A DNA stretch of 64,000 bases, from NCBI GenBank assembly GCA_000720375.1, contig JOAA01000042.1, positions 6,166 to 70,165 on the forward strand, given 5' to 3'. The position numbers and the translations under genes were made by a program. Every line of letters starts with the position of its first letter. Position 1 is the first letter of the stretch. The DNA is from Rhodococcus rhodnii (lineage in GTDB: Bacteria > Actinomycetota > Actinomycetes > Mycobacteriales > Pseudonocardiaceae). The notes under the pieces were generated by a model that was not told the DNA's origin, searched no databases, and worked only from the letters and a program-made list of their open reading frames with translations. This document shows, one piece after another, positions 53,064 to 62,342 of this stretch.

Positions 53064-56048
53064 GTGGAATTTCAGCTGCTGGGCCCGGTGAGGGCGTTCA
53101 GCGACGGCAGGCAGATCGATCTAGGGGTTCGCAAACAGCGGTTCGTGCTGGCGATGATGTTGCTGGACGCCAACAAACTGGTGCCCGCCGAGCGGCTGGT
53201 CGAGCTGACGTGGCCGGACGAGGCGCCGCGCAGTGCTCGTGGCGTCATCCACACACATATCAGCAGGTTGCGGTCGGTGCTCAACGCCGCGGACGCGGAA
53301 CGCCACGGCGTCGCGTTGATCAGCGACGGGCCCGGCTACATGATGAAGTGCGACCCGAAGCGCATCGATGTCAACAAGTTCATGGAGCTGTGCGCCGAGG
53401 CTCGCGGATGCGCTGACGAAGAAGCGCGCATCCGGGTTCTCGACGAAGCACTGGCGCTGTGGGACGGTCCGGCGCTTGCGTCAGTCGCCGCCGAAGAGGT
53501 GCGGACGAGGCTGACCCGGCACCTCGACGAGGCTCGGCTGCTGGCGATGGAAGAGCGGATCGACGCCCACATGCGGCTGGGACGGCACGCCGAAGTGATC
53601 CACGAGCTCACCGAACTCGAGGCGCAGCACCCGTACCGGCAGCAGATCGTCGCGCAGCTGATGCTCGCTCTGCACCGCAGCGACCGTGGGCCCGACGCGC
53701 TGACCGCGTACCAGAAGCTGTACCACCGGCTGGACCACGAGCTCGGCGTCGAACCGGCGCCCGCGTTGCGCGACCTACAGACGCGGATCCTGCGCGACGA
53801 CCCGTCGCTGAAGCTCAACCCGAGGGAGAAGGTCAAGTCCGGTCCGCGGCAGCTGCCGCCGGACGTCGACCACTACATCGGTCGCGGCGGGCACATCGAG
53901 GAGATCTGCGACCTGCTGATCCCACGGACCGATGACGTGCTCCCGGTGGTCGCGATCACCGGCAAGCCGGGCCTCGGCAAGACCGCGCTGGCGGTCAAGT
54001 CCGGCCGCAAGCTCGTCGCCAGGTTCCCGGACGGCCAGCTGTTCATCGACCTGCACGGCAACGGTCCCCGGCCGCGTGACCCGAGCGAGGTGCTCGCCAG
54101 GTTCCTGCGTGACCTCGGGGTCGACGGCGCCGACGTACCGTCCACATTGGAGGAACGAGTCGGGCTGTTCCGGGACCGCACGGCGGGCAGGCGCATCCTC
54201 GTCGTGCTGGACAACGCGGCCACCGAGAAGCAGGTGCGCCTGTTGATCCCGGGCAACTCGGAGTGCGCCGTGCTGATCACCAGCAGGCGCCGGCTGACCG
54301 GTCTGGACATGCGCAAGCTCGTCGACCTCGACGTGCTCAACCGGGACGACGCATTGGCGCTGCTCACCGACTTGGTCGGGACCGAACGGCTGCCGGCGGG
54401 CGACGTACACGCGCAGCGGATCGTCGACCTGTGCGGTGGCCTGCCGTTGGCACTTCGGATCGTCGGCACCAAACTCCGGTCCCGGCCGCACCTGACCGCC
54501 GCGTCACTGGCCGAACGCCTGGAGGACGAACGGACCCGGCTGGACGAACTGGTCGGCGGGGACCGCGAGATCCGGGCGAGCTTCCTGCTCAGCTACGACA
54601 GCCTGGACGACGAGCACCAGCGGGCGTTCCGGCTGCTGGCGCTGATGCCGGACAACGGCCTGCCGCCATGGGCGGTCGCGACCGTGCTCGACGTGGACTT
54701 CCGCACCTCGGAACGTCTCGTGGAGGACCTCGTCGACGTCAACCTGGTCGAAGCCACTCCCGGCCGCTACCGGTTCCACGATCTGATCCGCCTGTACGCA
54801 CAGGAGAAGCTCGCCGGGGACGCCGAGCGGGACGAGGCACGGAACCGGCTGATCAACGCCTACCTCTATCTGGGCAAGCGTGCCGATGCGCTGCTGGAGT
54901 TCGGCGGGCTATACCAGTTCGAGCCGCCGCCGTTCACAGTGGACACCCCGGGTGTGTTCGACGAGATCGACCGCGGCCCGGCCGCCTGGCTGGACCACGA
55001 GTACCCGGCGATCCTGGAAGCCATCGAGTACGCGGCGGCAAGCGGCAAGGACGAGCTGACATGCCAGCTCTCCGCGACCGTCGCGGCATTCTTCGAACTG
55101 CGCGCGCAGTGGGCCGATCTGAAACGGGTCGCCGAACTGAGCCTCGCCGCCGCGGGCCGGTTCTCCAGTCCATATTGGACGGCGTATGCGCTGTTCGCCC
55201 TCGGTCTCGCGGCCCGCGAAACCCGGGATTTCCGGCGTGCCGAGGAGTCGTTCCGGGCCGGGCTGAAGATCCTGCCGCAGGCCAACGACCCGCTGCTGGA
55301 GGTCGTCACCCTGCTCTCGGTCGGCGTGGCCGAGCGGCTGCAAGGCCGGTGGGACGAAGCCGCGAAGTACTTCGACGGCTGTCTGTCCGTGCTCGAAGCA
55401 CTCGACAAGCCCAGGTGGCGTGCGTACACACTGCGCGAATCCGGTGTGCTCGACCGCTATCGCGGCGACTGGGAACGCGCCGAGCAGCGGCTGCGCGAGG
55501 CCGTCGAGACCTTCGAGCGCCTGGGCGATCAGCGGTGGATCGGTGCTTCGTTGCGCGAGCTGGGCATCGTGCGCCGTGGCGTCGGCGACCTCGCCGGTTC
55601 GCTGGAGATCCTGCAGAAGAGCAGGGACGCGCTGCGTGGCGCAGGCGACCTAAGGCGAGAAGGCGCTGCTCTGCGCTGCCTCGCCGAGACGCACCGGGCG
55701 CTCGGGTCGCTGGACGAAGCGCGTGCGTGCGCTGAACGCGGCCTCGACGTCCTTGAGCTGACACTGGACTCGCATGGTCTGGCGTGTACCCAGGTTGTCC
55801 TGGCCGACGTGCTGATGGACATGGGTGACATCGACGGCGCGCGTACCCTGCTGGACAAGGGCCGCACAGCGCTGAGCGTGAGCGGCGATCCGCGCTGGCA
55901 CGGCAAGGCCCTGCTCACGCACGCACGGCACTTGATGATCTCCGGGGAAACCGCCGAGGCGGACGCGGCCACGGAGGCCGCCCGGAAGATGCTGTCCGAA
56001 GTGGGCGCTTACGAGGCCGAACACATCGCCGCGGGATCAAAGGGTTAG
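53064..56048 (+). CDS. AfsR/SARP-type regulator (winged helix, BTAD, NB-ARC, TPR)
   Basis: The 994-residue protein starts MEFQLLGPVRAF. It has a SARP winged helix (1-95), a BTAD domain (about 100-245; YPRQQIV-like and LGVEPAPALRDLQ), an NB-ARC ATPase (about 270-560; P-loop ITGKPGLGKTALA, Walker B RILVVLDNA, SECAVLITSRRRL, CGGLPLALRIVG) and TPR repeats at the C-terminus. This is the AfsR layout, a STAND regulator that integrates signals to control secondary metabolism. GTG 53064 follows GGGGAGG. Its closest possible target is the STM4011-type operon, but this is unproven. The stop overlaps the convergent gene by 4 bases. Confidence 0.93.
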   Translation: MEFQLLGPVRAFSDGRQIDLGVRKQRFVLAMMLLDANKLVPAERLVELTWPDEAPRSARGVIHTHISRLRSVLNAADAERHGVALISDGPGYMMKCDPKRIDVNKFMELCAEARGCADEEARIRVLDEALALWDGPALASVAAEEVRTRLTRHLDEARLLAMEERIDAHMRLGRHAEVIHELTELEAQHPYRQQIVAQLMLALHRSDRGPDALTAYQKLYHRLDHELGVEPAPALRDLQTRILRDDPSLKLNPREKVKSGPRQLPPDVDHYIGRGGHIEEICDLLIPRTDDVLPVVAITGKPGLGKTALAVKSGRKLVARFPDGQLFIDLHGNGPRPRDPSEVLARFLRDLGVDGADVPSTLEERVGLFRDRTAGRRILVVLDNAATEKQVRLLIPGNSECAVLITSRRRLTGLDMRKLVDLDVLNRDDALALLTDLVGTERLPAGDVHAQRIVDLCGGLPLALRIVGTKLRSRPHLTAASLAERLEDERTRLDELVGGDREIRASFLLSYDSLDDEHQRAFRLLALMPDNGLPPWAVATVLDVDFRTSERLVEDLVDVNLVEATPGRYRFHDLIRLYAQEKLAGDAERDEARNRLINAYLYLGKRADALLEFGGLYQFEPPPFTVDTPGVFDEIDRGPAAWLDHEYPAILEAIEYAAASGKDELTCQLSATVAAFFELRAQWADLKRVAELSLAAAGRFSSPYWTAYALFALGLAARETRDFRRAEESFRAGLKILPQANDPLLEVVTLLSVGVAERLQGRWDEAAKYFDGCLSVLEALDKPRWRAYTLRESGVLDRYRGDWERAEQRLREAVETFERLGDQRWIGASLRELGIVRRGVGDLAGSLEILQKSRDALRGAGDLRREGAALRCLAETHRALGSLDEARACAERGLDVLELTLDSHGLACTQVVLADVLMDMGDIDGARTLLDKGRTALSVSGDPRWHGKALLTHARHLMISGETAEADAATEAARKMLSEVGAYEAEHIAAGSKG

Positions 56049-56713
56049 TGCCAGGCGCCTCCTCCTCGTCCTGACGGCGGGTACTGCTGCTGCCAGCCGT
56101 GCTGCGGTGGTTGGTGGTGCTGCGGGTGCTGCTGCCCAGTCGGCTCGTACTGGGGTTGGTAGTGCTGCGGCTGCTGGTACTGGATCGGGTGCTGCTGCTG
56201 TGGCGGCTCGTACTGGGCGTGCGGGTACTCAGCTTGTTGGTACTCGACATGCTGATGCTGCGTCGGCTGGTGGTGGGCTTGCTGATGCTGTGGCTGCTGG
56301 TACTCGGTCGGCTGGTACTGCTGCTGCGGCCAACCTTGTGGCCCACCCGGTGCCTGGTTCCACGGACCGGGCACCGGGTGGTTCACCCCAGGCTGGTTGA
56401 GGACCGCCGGATGCTGGGCATGGGCTGCGGCCTTGCGGTTGCGCAGGCCGATCCGCAGGTTGACCGCGCCCACCGCGGTGAACGCCACACCGAACGCGAT
56501 CCCCATGATCTTGCCGATCATGCCGTCGGTCTTCGACTCCTCGAGATTGCGCTCGGAGACAGGCGTGCCGTTCTTCTCTCTGACACAGACGTCACCCTGC
56601 TGCATGGTTTTCCCGCCGCACGTGACCGTGTCGTCGAACAGGGCGAACCCCGCCCCGACGAGGAAGAGCACGCCGAGCGCCAGCCCGACCGAAGACCAGA
56701 CGATTCGTTTCAC
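56045..56713 (-). CDS. small membrane protein with Gln/His/Pro-rich tail
   Basis: The 222-residue protein has two hydrophobic segments (VGLALGVLFLVGAGFALF and IGKIMGIAFGVAFTAVGAVNL) separated by a short loop with two cysteines (VTCGGKTMQQGDVC). After residue 90 comes a long repetitive tail rich in Q, H, P and Y (units like YQPTEYQQPQHQQ). Such low-complexity tails are common in actinobacterial membrane proteins. I do not recognise a family. It starts 73 bases downstream of the STM4011-type gene and may be transcribed with it. Confidence 0.75.
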   Translation of the reverse strand: MKRIVWSSVGLALGVLFLVGAGFALFDDTVTCGGKTMQQGDVCVREKNGTPVSERNLEESKTDGMIGKIMGIAFGVAFTAVGAVNLRIGLRNRKAAAHAQHPAVLNQPGVNHPVPGPWNQAPGGPQGWPQQQYQPTEYQQPQHQQAHHQPTQHQHVEYQQAEYPHAQYEPPQQQHPIQYQQPQHYQPQYEPTGQQHPQHHQPPQHGWQQQYPPSGRGGGAWH

Positions 56714-56786
56714 CCGTTGTCCTTGAGAGGCGATCCCAGTGTTGCTCCAGCGATGCTGTCAGCCGGTCCTTTCGGTTTTCTTCCAG

Positions 56787-57632
56787 TCAGCGCGGCGCTG
56801 GGATGCGTTCGAGGATGCCGCCGGCGAACACGTCGTAAAGGCCGGTCGGTTCCAGGTGTACGTATCCGATGTGGCAGTCGCATGTGGACAGTGGGCACAC
56901 CCTGGGTTTCAGAGCGGCCCGGAACGAGCCGTCGTACAGGTTGCCGATGGCCTGCGGGACGAAGTGGCACCGGCGCACCGTTCCGTCGCCGAGCACGGAG
57001 ATCACCGTGTCCCCGGTCCGGCAGGGCAGGCCCTTGCTGACGTGCGCGTGCCTGCTGTAGTGGAACAGTGGGTCGATGTCCTGCCAGTCGGCCGCCTGCT
57101 CGCCGGTGTACTCGTGACCTTCCGCGGCGTTCACCCACAGGTAGACGTTGTCGGGTAACTCCTTTCTCAGGCGCCGGGCGTCGTCCAGGTGCTCGGGCAA
57201 CCCGACGATCCCGACACTGAACCGGGCGCCGATTCGAGTGAGTTCCGCGCACTTGCGCAGGAACCGCTCCTGGGTGACCTGGGTCGGGTGGTACGTGACC
57301 CAGAACGCCGCGGTGTTCAGGTCGCAGTCGGCGATCCACGTCGACCGGCAGCTCATGTTGGTCTGGATCGCCACCCGCTGGACGTGCGGCATCCGGCTGA
57401 GCGTGACCATCGCCTCGCGGTACCACGACCGCACGAGCCCTTCGCCCCACGGCGTGAACAGCACCGACACCTCGTCTTGGGTGTTGTCCCCGACCCAACC
57501 GGTGAACCGCTGCAACGCGGCACGGTCGGCACGCAGCTGTTGCGCGCTGTCCCGTCTTTTCGCGAACGGGCAGTACATGCAGGCGTAATCGCAGGACGCC
57601 AGCGGACCGCGATAGAGCATCGTCAGGTGCAT
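56787..57632 (-). CDS. STM4011 family radical SAM protein
   Basis: The 281-residue protein has the radical-SAM [4Fe-4S] motif as Cys14, Cys18, Cys21 (CDYACMYC). A C-terminal set of cysteines (RRCHFVP and CPLSTCDCHIGY) suggests a second cluster, as in SPASM or twitch-type enzymes. It is the last of five overlapping genes matching the STM4011-STM4015 set known from Salmonella, which has no assigned function. The substrate is unknown. It starts 3 bases after the STM4012-type stop. Confidence 0.88.
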   Translation of the reverse strand: MHLTMLYRGPLASCDYACMYCPFAKRRDSAQQLRADRAALQRFTGWVGDNTQDEVSVLFTPWGEGLVRSWYREAMVTLSRMPHVQRVAIQTNMSCRSTWIADCDLNTAAFWVTYHPTQVTQERFLRKCAELTRIGARFSVGIVGLPEHLDDARRLRKELPDNVYLWVNAAEGHEYTGEQAADWQDIDPLFHYSRHAHVSKGLPCRTGDTVISVLGDGTVRRCHFVPQAIGNLYDGSFRAALKPRVCPLSTCDCHIGYVHLEPTGLYDVFAGGILERIPAPR

Positions 57633-57635
57633 GGC

Positions 57636-58919
57636 CTATCTCCGGTCGTACGCGGCCATTGCGGCACGGACGGCCGCGGAGAACAACGACGGGCCGATCG
57701 CGTCCGACCACGCCAGGCCTTCGGGCGTGAGTCGTAATCGGTCTGCACTGTCGGTCAGCCAGCCACGGTCGGCCAGTTCGGCCAACTCCCGGAAGTCGTC
57801 GGTCACGTCTGTGCCAAACCGCTTGCGGTACAGGGCTTTCTCCAAGCCCTCGGCCTGCAGCACGGACTGCAGCAGATGCCGCCGTCGCTGTTCGTCCGCG
57901 TCCAGCCGCACACCCACCTCGGCTCTGGTGAAATCCGACATGGGCCGCGACACGTAGTCGTCGATGATCCCGCGTACAGCACTCGGATTGACCGCGTAGT
58001 CGAACGAGTAGTGCAAGTCTCTCGTGTACGACCGCGCGCCGCACCCCAGACCGACCATGCCGTCGGACTGGCACGAATAATCATCCCCACCTGACGAGGG
58101 CGCATCGGGGCGGCGGAACATTCGCATGGACTGCTGTTCATAACCCGCTGCCAGCAAATGATCCCGGCCCAGCCGGTACAACCGCATTCGCTGTTCGTCC
58201 CACTCCTGCGGGGTTTCCCGCCCAGCGAGACCCGTCAGCGGACGCACGTACAGCGGATACAGGTACAGCTCCTCCGGCTGCCACGTCAGCGCGGCATCGA
58301 GGGAGGCACGCCAACTGCTGTCCGTCTGACCGGTGATGCCGTAGATCAGGTCGATGTTGAGCACCGGGATCCTGGCCGCCCGGATCGCGTCCAATGCCGA
58401 CTCCACTGTGGCCCGTTTCTGCGGCCGCACCGCCGCTCGGGCCTCGGTGTCATCGAAACTCTGGACACCGACGCTGACACGCGTGGTGCCTCGCTCGGCC
58501 AAGACCGCGAGACGTTCTGGTGTCGCGGTGTCCGGCGACGTCTCGACCGATATGGGGATCCCGGCCAACCCGATGATGTCGAACAGCCGCGCCAACTCGT
58601 CCGGCTCCAGATACGTCGGCGTGCCGCCGCCGATCGCGGCCTGGACGAACGTCGCCCGCCCGCCGAGCTCGTCCCGCACCGCCATCGCCTGACGTTCCAC
58701 TGCGTCGAGATATCTCGTGACGAGTTCGGCCGGCGCACCCGTTCTGGTGAACAGGTTGCAGAAGCCACACCGGATCTCGCAGAACGGGATGTGGACATAG
58801 TGGAACAACGCGTCCCGTGGTTCGTTCGCCCAGACATCCCGTAGGCGCTGCCTGGGATCGAGCGGGCGGTACGCCGTCTTGTGCGGATAGGCGTACACAT
58901 AGTCCTGATAGGGCGTCAC
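57636..58919 (-). CDS. STM4012 family radical SAM protein (HemN-like)
   Basis: The 427-residue protein is HemN/HemW-like: YVHIPFCEIRCGFCNLF with Cys47, Cys51 and Cys54, IGGGTPTYLEPDEL, SVGVQSFDD and a C-terminal winged segment. HemN-like enzymes can act as coproporphyrinogen oxidases, heme chaperones or methyltransferases, but the operon context (STM4011-STM4015 set) speaks against heme synthesis. It overlaps the next upstream gene by 4 bases. Confidence 0.9.
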   Translation of the reverse strand: MTPYQDYVYAYPHKTAYRPLDPRQRLRDVWANEPRDALFHYVHIPFCEIRCGFCNLFTRTGAPAELVTRYLDAVERQAMAVRDELGGRATFVQAAIGGGTPTYLEPDELARLFDIIGLAGIPISVETSPDTATPERLAVLAERGTTRVSVGVQSFDDTEARAAVRPQKRATVESALDAIRAARIPVLNIDLIYGITGQTDSSWRASLDAALTWQPEELYLYPLYVRPLTGLAGRETPQEWDEQRMRLYRLGRDHLLAAGYEQQSMRMFRRPDAPSSGGDDYSCQSDGMVGLGCGARSYTRDLHYSFDYAVNPSAVRGIIDDYVSRPMSDFTRAEVGVRLDADEQRRRHLLQSVLQAEGLEKALYRKRFGTDVTDDFRELAELADRGWLTDSADRLRLTPEGLAWSDAIGPSLFSAAVRAAMAAYDRR

Positions 58920-59725
58920 GTGGTCGCCTCCAGGAAGAACTCTGTGTACGGAACCGTCCAGACGACCTCATGCCCCAAGCGATGGCCGGTGTAGCCGTCT
59001 TCGCCGTATGCCGTGCCGTGATCGGAGCAGATGATCACGAAGGTGGGCCTGCGCAGTGCCTCGAACAGACTAGCCAGTTCGGAGTCGACGTACTCCAGCG
59101 CGGCCGCGTGGCTGGCCAGCGTGTCCCCATCCTCGGCGGCCGCCCCCGCCAAGTGGAACCAGTTCGGCTGGTGCAAAGCGGAGATGTTGACGAACAAGAA
59201 CAATCGCTGATCCGCTGGCTGCGCCGCGATGACCTCTCTCGCCCGGTCGACCTGTGACCGCGTGGAGGTCGGTGATGTCACGCCGAACTCTGTTGACCAA
59301 TGGCTTTCCGCGAACATCCCCGGAAGCACGGATCCCAACGCGCTCTGCTTGTTGAAGAATCCGACGCCGCCGATGCACACCGTGTGATAGCCCGCCTTGG
59401 CCAGGCCGCTGACCATGTCCGGAGCGTCGAAGACCCACGTGTCCCCGACTGTGGTCTCGCTGCCCGCGAACCGTGCCGCGAAGAGCCGTGGATGCGGGCC
59501 CTGGCTGTCGGGCGTGGGCAGGAACCCGGCGAACATCGCGGTATGCGAGGCGAACGTGAAGCTGCCCGGCGCGTGCCGTCGCTCCCACTGGCCACCAGGC
59601 ATCAGCCCGGCCAGAACCGGAGTTCTTCCCTGCTCGGCCAGGGAGTACGCCACGTCGTAGCGCAGTGTGTCGACGGTGATCAGCACCAGGTCATGGCTGC
59701 CGATCACGCTGTTCATGTCCGGCAT
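58916..59725 (-). CDS. STM4013/SEN3800 family hydrolase (alkaline-phosphatase fold)
   Basis: The 269-residue protein belongs to the sulfatase/alkaline phosphatase superfamily. Metal ligands are in LVLITVDTLRYD, ICSDHGTAYGEDG and GHRLGHE; the presumed nucleophile region is FASHTAMFAGF. The usual sulfatase Cys/Ser-x-Pro-x-Arg motif is absent, so it is more likely a phosphodiesterase or phosphatase. It may start at ATG 59725 or 59716. It overlaps the STM4014-type gene by up to 13 bases. Confidence 0.88.
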   Translation of the reverse strand: MPDMNSVIGSHDLVLITVDTLRYDVAYSLAEQGRTPVLAGLMPGGQWERRHAPGSFTFASHTAMFAGFLPTPDSQGPHPRLFAARFAGSETTVGDTWVFDAPDMVSGLAKAGYHTVCIGGVGFFNKQSALGSVLPGMFAESHWSTEFGVTSPTSTRSQVDRAREVIAAQPADQRLFLFVNISALHQPNWFHLAGAAAEDGDTLASHAAALEYVDSELASLFEALRRPTFVIICSDHGTAYGEDGYTGHRLGHEVVWTVPYTEFFLEATT

Positions 59726-60786
59726 AGCTCACCCGTGCATGCGGCCACCTGAGCGGCATACGTGTCCATTCCCGCTGCTGGGCCATCCGGCAATCCGGTG
59801 AGCCTCGGCAGGAGATCGCCGAACGCGTTCACCTCGCCCACCACGTGCCGCCGCCATCCCAGCCCTGGCAGCAGATCGACGCCGACCATCAGCGTGCGGC
59901 TGAACTGCGCCGAGGCTTTCTCGCATGTGTCAAGCCATTCCCGCCACCTCGCCTCGCCGATGACCGCGCGCAGGTCGGCGACGTCGATCCGGGCGCCGCC
60001 CAAGTGCAGGTTCGTGATGGGATGACGACTGGCTCGCACGACCGCATGCGTCGCCTTGCCCGCTATGACGACCACTCGCAGGTCGATCGTTCGCCCGTCG
60101 AGCGATGCCTTGGGAAACCAGCGTTCCACGTGCACCGGATCGACGCACAACCGGTCGACCAGTTCTACGGCCTGATCATCCCGATACGTCTGCACCCGCA
60201 GGCTGTTCATCAGACCTTCAGGCGTCATCGCGACTGATGTCGTTGCCGCTACCCGTGAACCGTGTGCGGTCAGCGCGACCACACCGGAGGCCGATGACCC
60301 ATGCGCGGGCTTGAGGAACACCTTGGTCCACCGCCGCTCGCGCATCTTCTCGCGCAGTGTCGCGTACCCATCGATGTCACCGATTGTCGGTGGCACTGGG
60401 GTTCCGGCGCGCGTCAGCACCTCGTGACACCGTCTCTTGTCGAACATCACCGTGATGTCATCGAGGTCGTTGAGCAACCGTGCGCCGGGCGTGCCTGCCA
60501 CGGTCTCGCCCAACCGTTGCAAACCCTTGGTGAATCCGTCGTACCAGGCGCGACTACCGTCCACTTGGTACGGATTCGCTGACGGCCCGCGGAGGAACCG
60601 GTCGATATGCGCGTCCTCGCCGGGGGAATCGACACGGACGAGAGAGTCTCTGGGCACCGCACAGGTTCCCGCGAGAATCTCCCGCCAGGACAGTACTTTC
60701 GCTGGTGGCAGACCAGCGGCACGCACGGCGTCGGCGAACATCGCCACCCGCCGATTGCCTGGGTTTCCGACGATGACGAACTTCAT
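59713..60786 (-). CDS. STM4014 family protein, ATP-grasp-like
   Basis: The 357-residue protein has ATP-grasp-like blocks: WTKVFLKPAHGSSASGVVAL (nucleotide-binding Lys and Gly-rich loop), TIDLRVVVIAGKATHAVVRAS and a C-terminal VGVDLLPGL with VGEVNAFGDLLP for Mg-ATP. ATP-grasp enzymes join a carboxylate to an amine or thiol. The N-terminal FVIVGNPGNRRV is a pre-ATP-grasp region. It overlaps the LRR gene upstream by 4 bases. Family name is from recall of the Salmonella gene set; the fold is my reading. Confidence 0.85.
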   Translation of the reverse strand: MKFVIVGNPGNRRVAMFADAVRAAGLPPAKVLSWREILAGTCAVPRDSLVRVDSPGEDAHIDRFLRGPSANPYQVDGSRAWYDGFTKGLQRLGETVAGTPGARLLNDLDDITVMFDKRRCHEVLTRAGTPVPPTIGDIDGYATLREKMRERRWTKVFLKPAHGSSASGVVALTAHGSRVAATTSVAMTPEGLMNSLRVQTYRDDQAVELVDRLCVDPVHVERWFPKASLDGRTIDLRVVVIAGKATHAVVRASRHPITNLHLGGARIDVADLRAVIGEARWREWLDTCEKASAQFSRTLMVGVDLLPGLGWRRHVVGEVNAFGDLLPRLTGLPDGPAAGMDTYAAQVAACTGELCRT

Positions 60787-61727
60787 TCCGCCACTGCCGT
60801 GTAGTAGTAGGGCTCGCCGTCGTAGTGATCCGGCTCCTGGGCGTCGTCGAGGATCACCCGGACACCGGCGGGCGGAAGTGCTTGGAGGATCTGCTTGCGC
60901 ATCTCTTTGGAGAGGTAGTGGTGGGTCAGATCGAGGTTCGTCAGGTGCGTCAGCGACAGCAGGTGTTCACCGCCCTTGTCGGTGAGCACACCCATGGACA
61001 GGTCGAGCGTCGTCAACTGCCGGACGATGGCCGAGCCTGCGACCAGCTCGCAGACCTTGTCCTGCCTGTCGCTGTTCTGCAGGCCGAGTTCGCGCAGGCT
61101 GGGGACCTTGTCCCCGGCCAGCAGCGGCTCGAGATCCTCAGGCCGCCAGTTCCCGCCGTACTCGTCGACGCCGAGCCACAGCCGAAGTTCCTGCAACGCG
61201 GGAAAGTCGGACTGGGCGACTCCGCTCACCACTTCCCTTGGCAGGCCGCCGGTCTCGATGATCAGCGTGCGGAGGTTGTTGTGCCGCACCGGTTTCAGCA
61301 CGAGGCCGTCGCCACCGCGGATGCCCAGCTCGGTCAGCGCCGGAAGGTTCTCCAGTAACGGCGTGACGTCGCTCTGCTCGATCCACGAGATCTCGTTCTC
61401 CTCCGAGATCATGTCGCCGAGGAAGATCCCGGTCAGCGCGGGCATCTTGTCCCGTGCCCCGAGAATGCGCTCGATGACGGTGTTCGACCGGATATCGTCG
61501 CCGGGCTCGGCCCATTGTCCGATGACGACGGCCGTGACGGTCGAAGGATCTACTGTGGACAGGAATCGGTCCCAGAGTTCCGGGAAGGTCTCGTCGCCGT
61601 CCCAGGGTTCGATCGCCAGCCGCCAGGCGACCGGTTCCGCCGGCGGCCGCCATGCTTCGGTTGTCTCTTCTGGGAACGCCACCACGTTCATGCCGTGGAA
61701 GGTGGTGAGGTGCTGGTTCACGGTCAT
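60783..61727 (-). CDS. STM4015 family leucine-rich-repeat protein
   Basis: The 314-residue protein has a mixed N-terminal domain and then leucine-rich repeats of about 25-30 residues (ENLPALTELGIRGGDGL, NNLRTLIIETGGLP, PALQELRLWLGVDE, PSLRELGLQNSDR, RQLTTLDLSMGVLTDKGG, THLTNLDLTHHYLS). No signal peptide is present. It is the first gene of the operon. LRRs bind proteins, so it may recognise a partner or substrate of the enzymes encoded downstream. ATG 61727 follows GAGGGGGA. Confidence 0.88.
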   Translation of the reverse strand: MTVNQHLTTFHGMNVVAFPEETTEAWRPPAEPVAWRLAIEPWDGDETFPELWDRFLSTVDPSTVTAVVIGQWAEPGDDIRSNTVIERILGARDKMPALTGIFLGDMISEENEISWIEQSDVTPLLENLPALTELGIRGGDGLVLKPVRHNNLRTLIIETGGLPREVVSGVAQSDFPALQELRLWLGVDEYGGNWRPEDLEPLLAGDKVPSLRELGLQNSDRQDKVCELVAGSAIVRQLTTLDLSMGVLTDKGGEHLLSLTHLTNLDLTHHYLSKEMRKQILQALPPAGVRVILDDAQEPDHYDGEPYYYTAVAE

Positions 61728-61809
61728 GCTGGTCCCCCTCGGGTCGGCCTGTTGGGAGCATCATGCACCCGGCCACCGACAGTTTCTGTTTGGGGCCGTT
61801 GACCAGCCG

Positions 61810-62220
61810 TTATGTGGCGGTGGCTCGGGTGCGTTCGGCAATGGCCGACCAGACGACGAAAGCCCACAGCGCCAGACCGGCAAGAGCGTCGGTGAAGATC
61901 GTGACGAACCAGTACCACGGCACGTCCGGCACGCCCGCCATGAAATGCCCGAGGGTGACCAGCCCGGTCAGTGAATAGATCAGCAAACACGCCCGAGCAC
62001 CCCACAGCCGGCCGCGCGTGTACAGGACGTATCCGGTGATGCCGATGGCCGTCAGCAACGGCCAGGCGATGACGATCGCCAGTTGTGTGGTCGCACCGCT
62101 GATCGACGGCGGTTGCGGGTATTGCTCGATCTTGAGGTAGTTGTGCGTGTAGTGCAGCGCGGTGCTGATCACGCTGCCTGCCATGATCGCCCGGAGCGCG
62201 GCTCTTCCTGGAATGTCCAT
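61810..62220 (-). CDS. small four-span membrane protein
   Basis: The 136-residue protein has four hydrophobic spans (AIMAGSVISTALHYTHNYL, LAIVIAWPLLTAIGITGYVLY, ACLLIYSLTGLVTLGHFMAG and FVTIFTDALAGLALWAFVVW). ATG 62220 follows GGGGGGA. I do not recognise a family with a known function. It lies upstream of the STM4015-type gene on the same strand with an 82-base gap, and could be in that transcription unit. Confidence 0.75.
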   Translation of the reverse strand: MDIPGRAALRAIMAGSVISTALHYTHNYLKIEQYPQPPSISGATTQLAIVIAWPLLTAIGITGYVLYTRGRLWGARACLLIYSLTGLVTLGHFMAGVPDVPWYWFVTIFTDALAGLALWAFVVWSAIAERTRATAT

Positions 62221-62342
62221 CGTGGTCCCCCCAACAGACGTGGTGGTCACAGGGTAACCCGGCATGTGGACCAAAGTCGTATCGAACATAGACCACAGTC
62301 CGATGCGCCACCGCGGAACAACCCGGCAGACTGGACGCAGCG

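Noticed and set aside
56099..57040. Leu-rich plus-strand frame over 313 codons
   Set aside because: It is the complement of a Gln/His-rich repeat tail and of the radical SAM gene; repetitive DNA makes it stay open.
57636..58919. hemN/hemW heme biosynthesis gene
   Set aside because: The sequence is HemN-like, but it is embedded in the STM4011-STM4015 set with no heme genes around.
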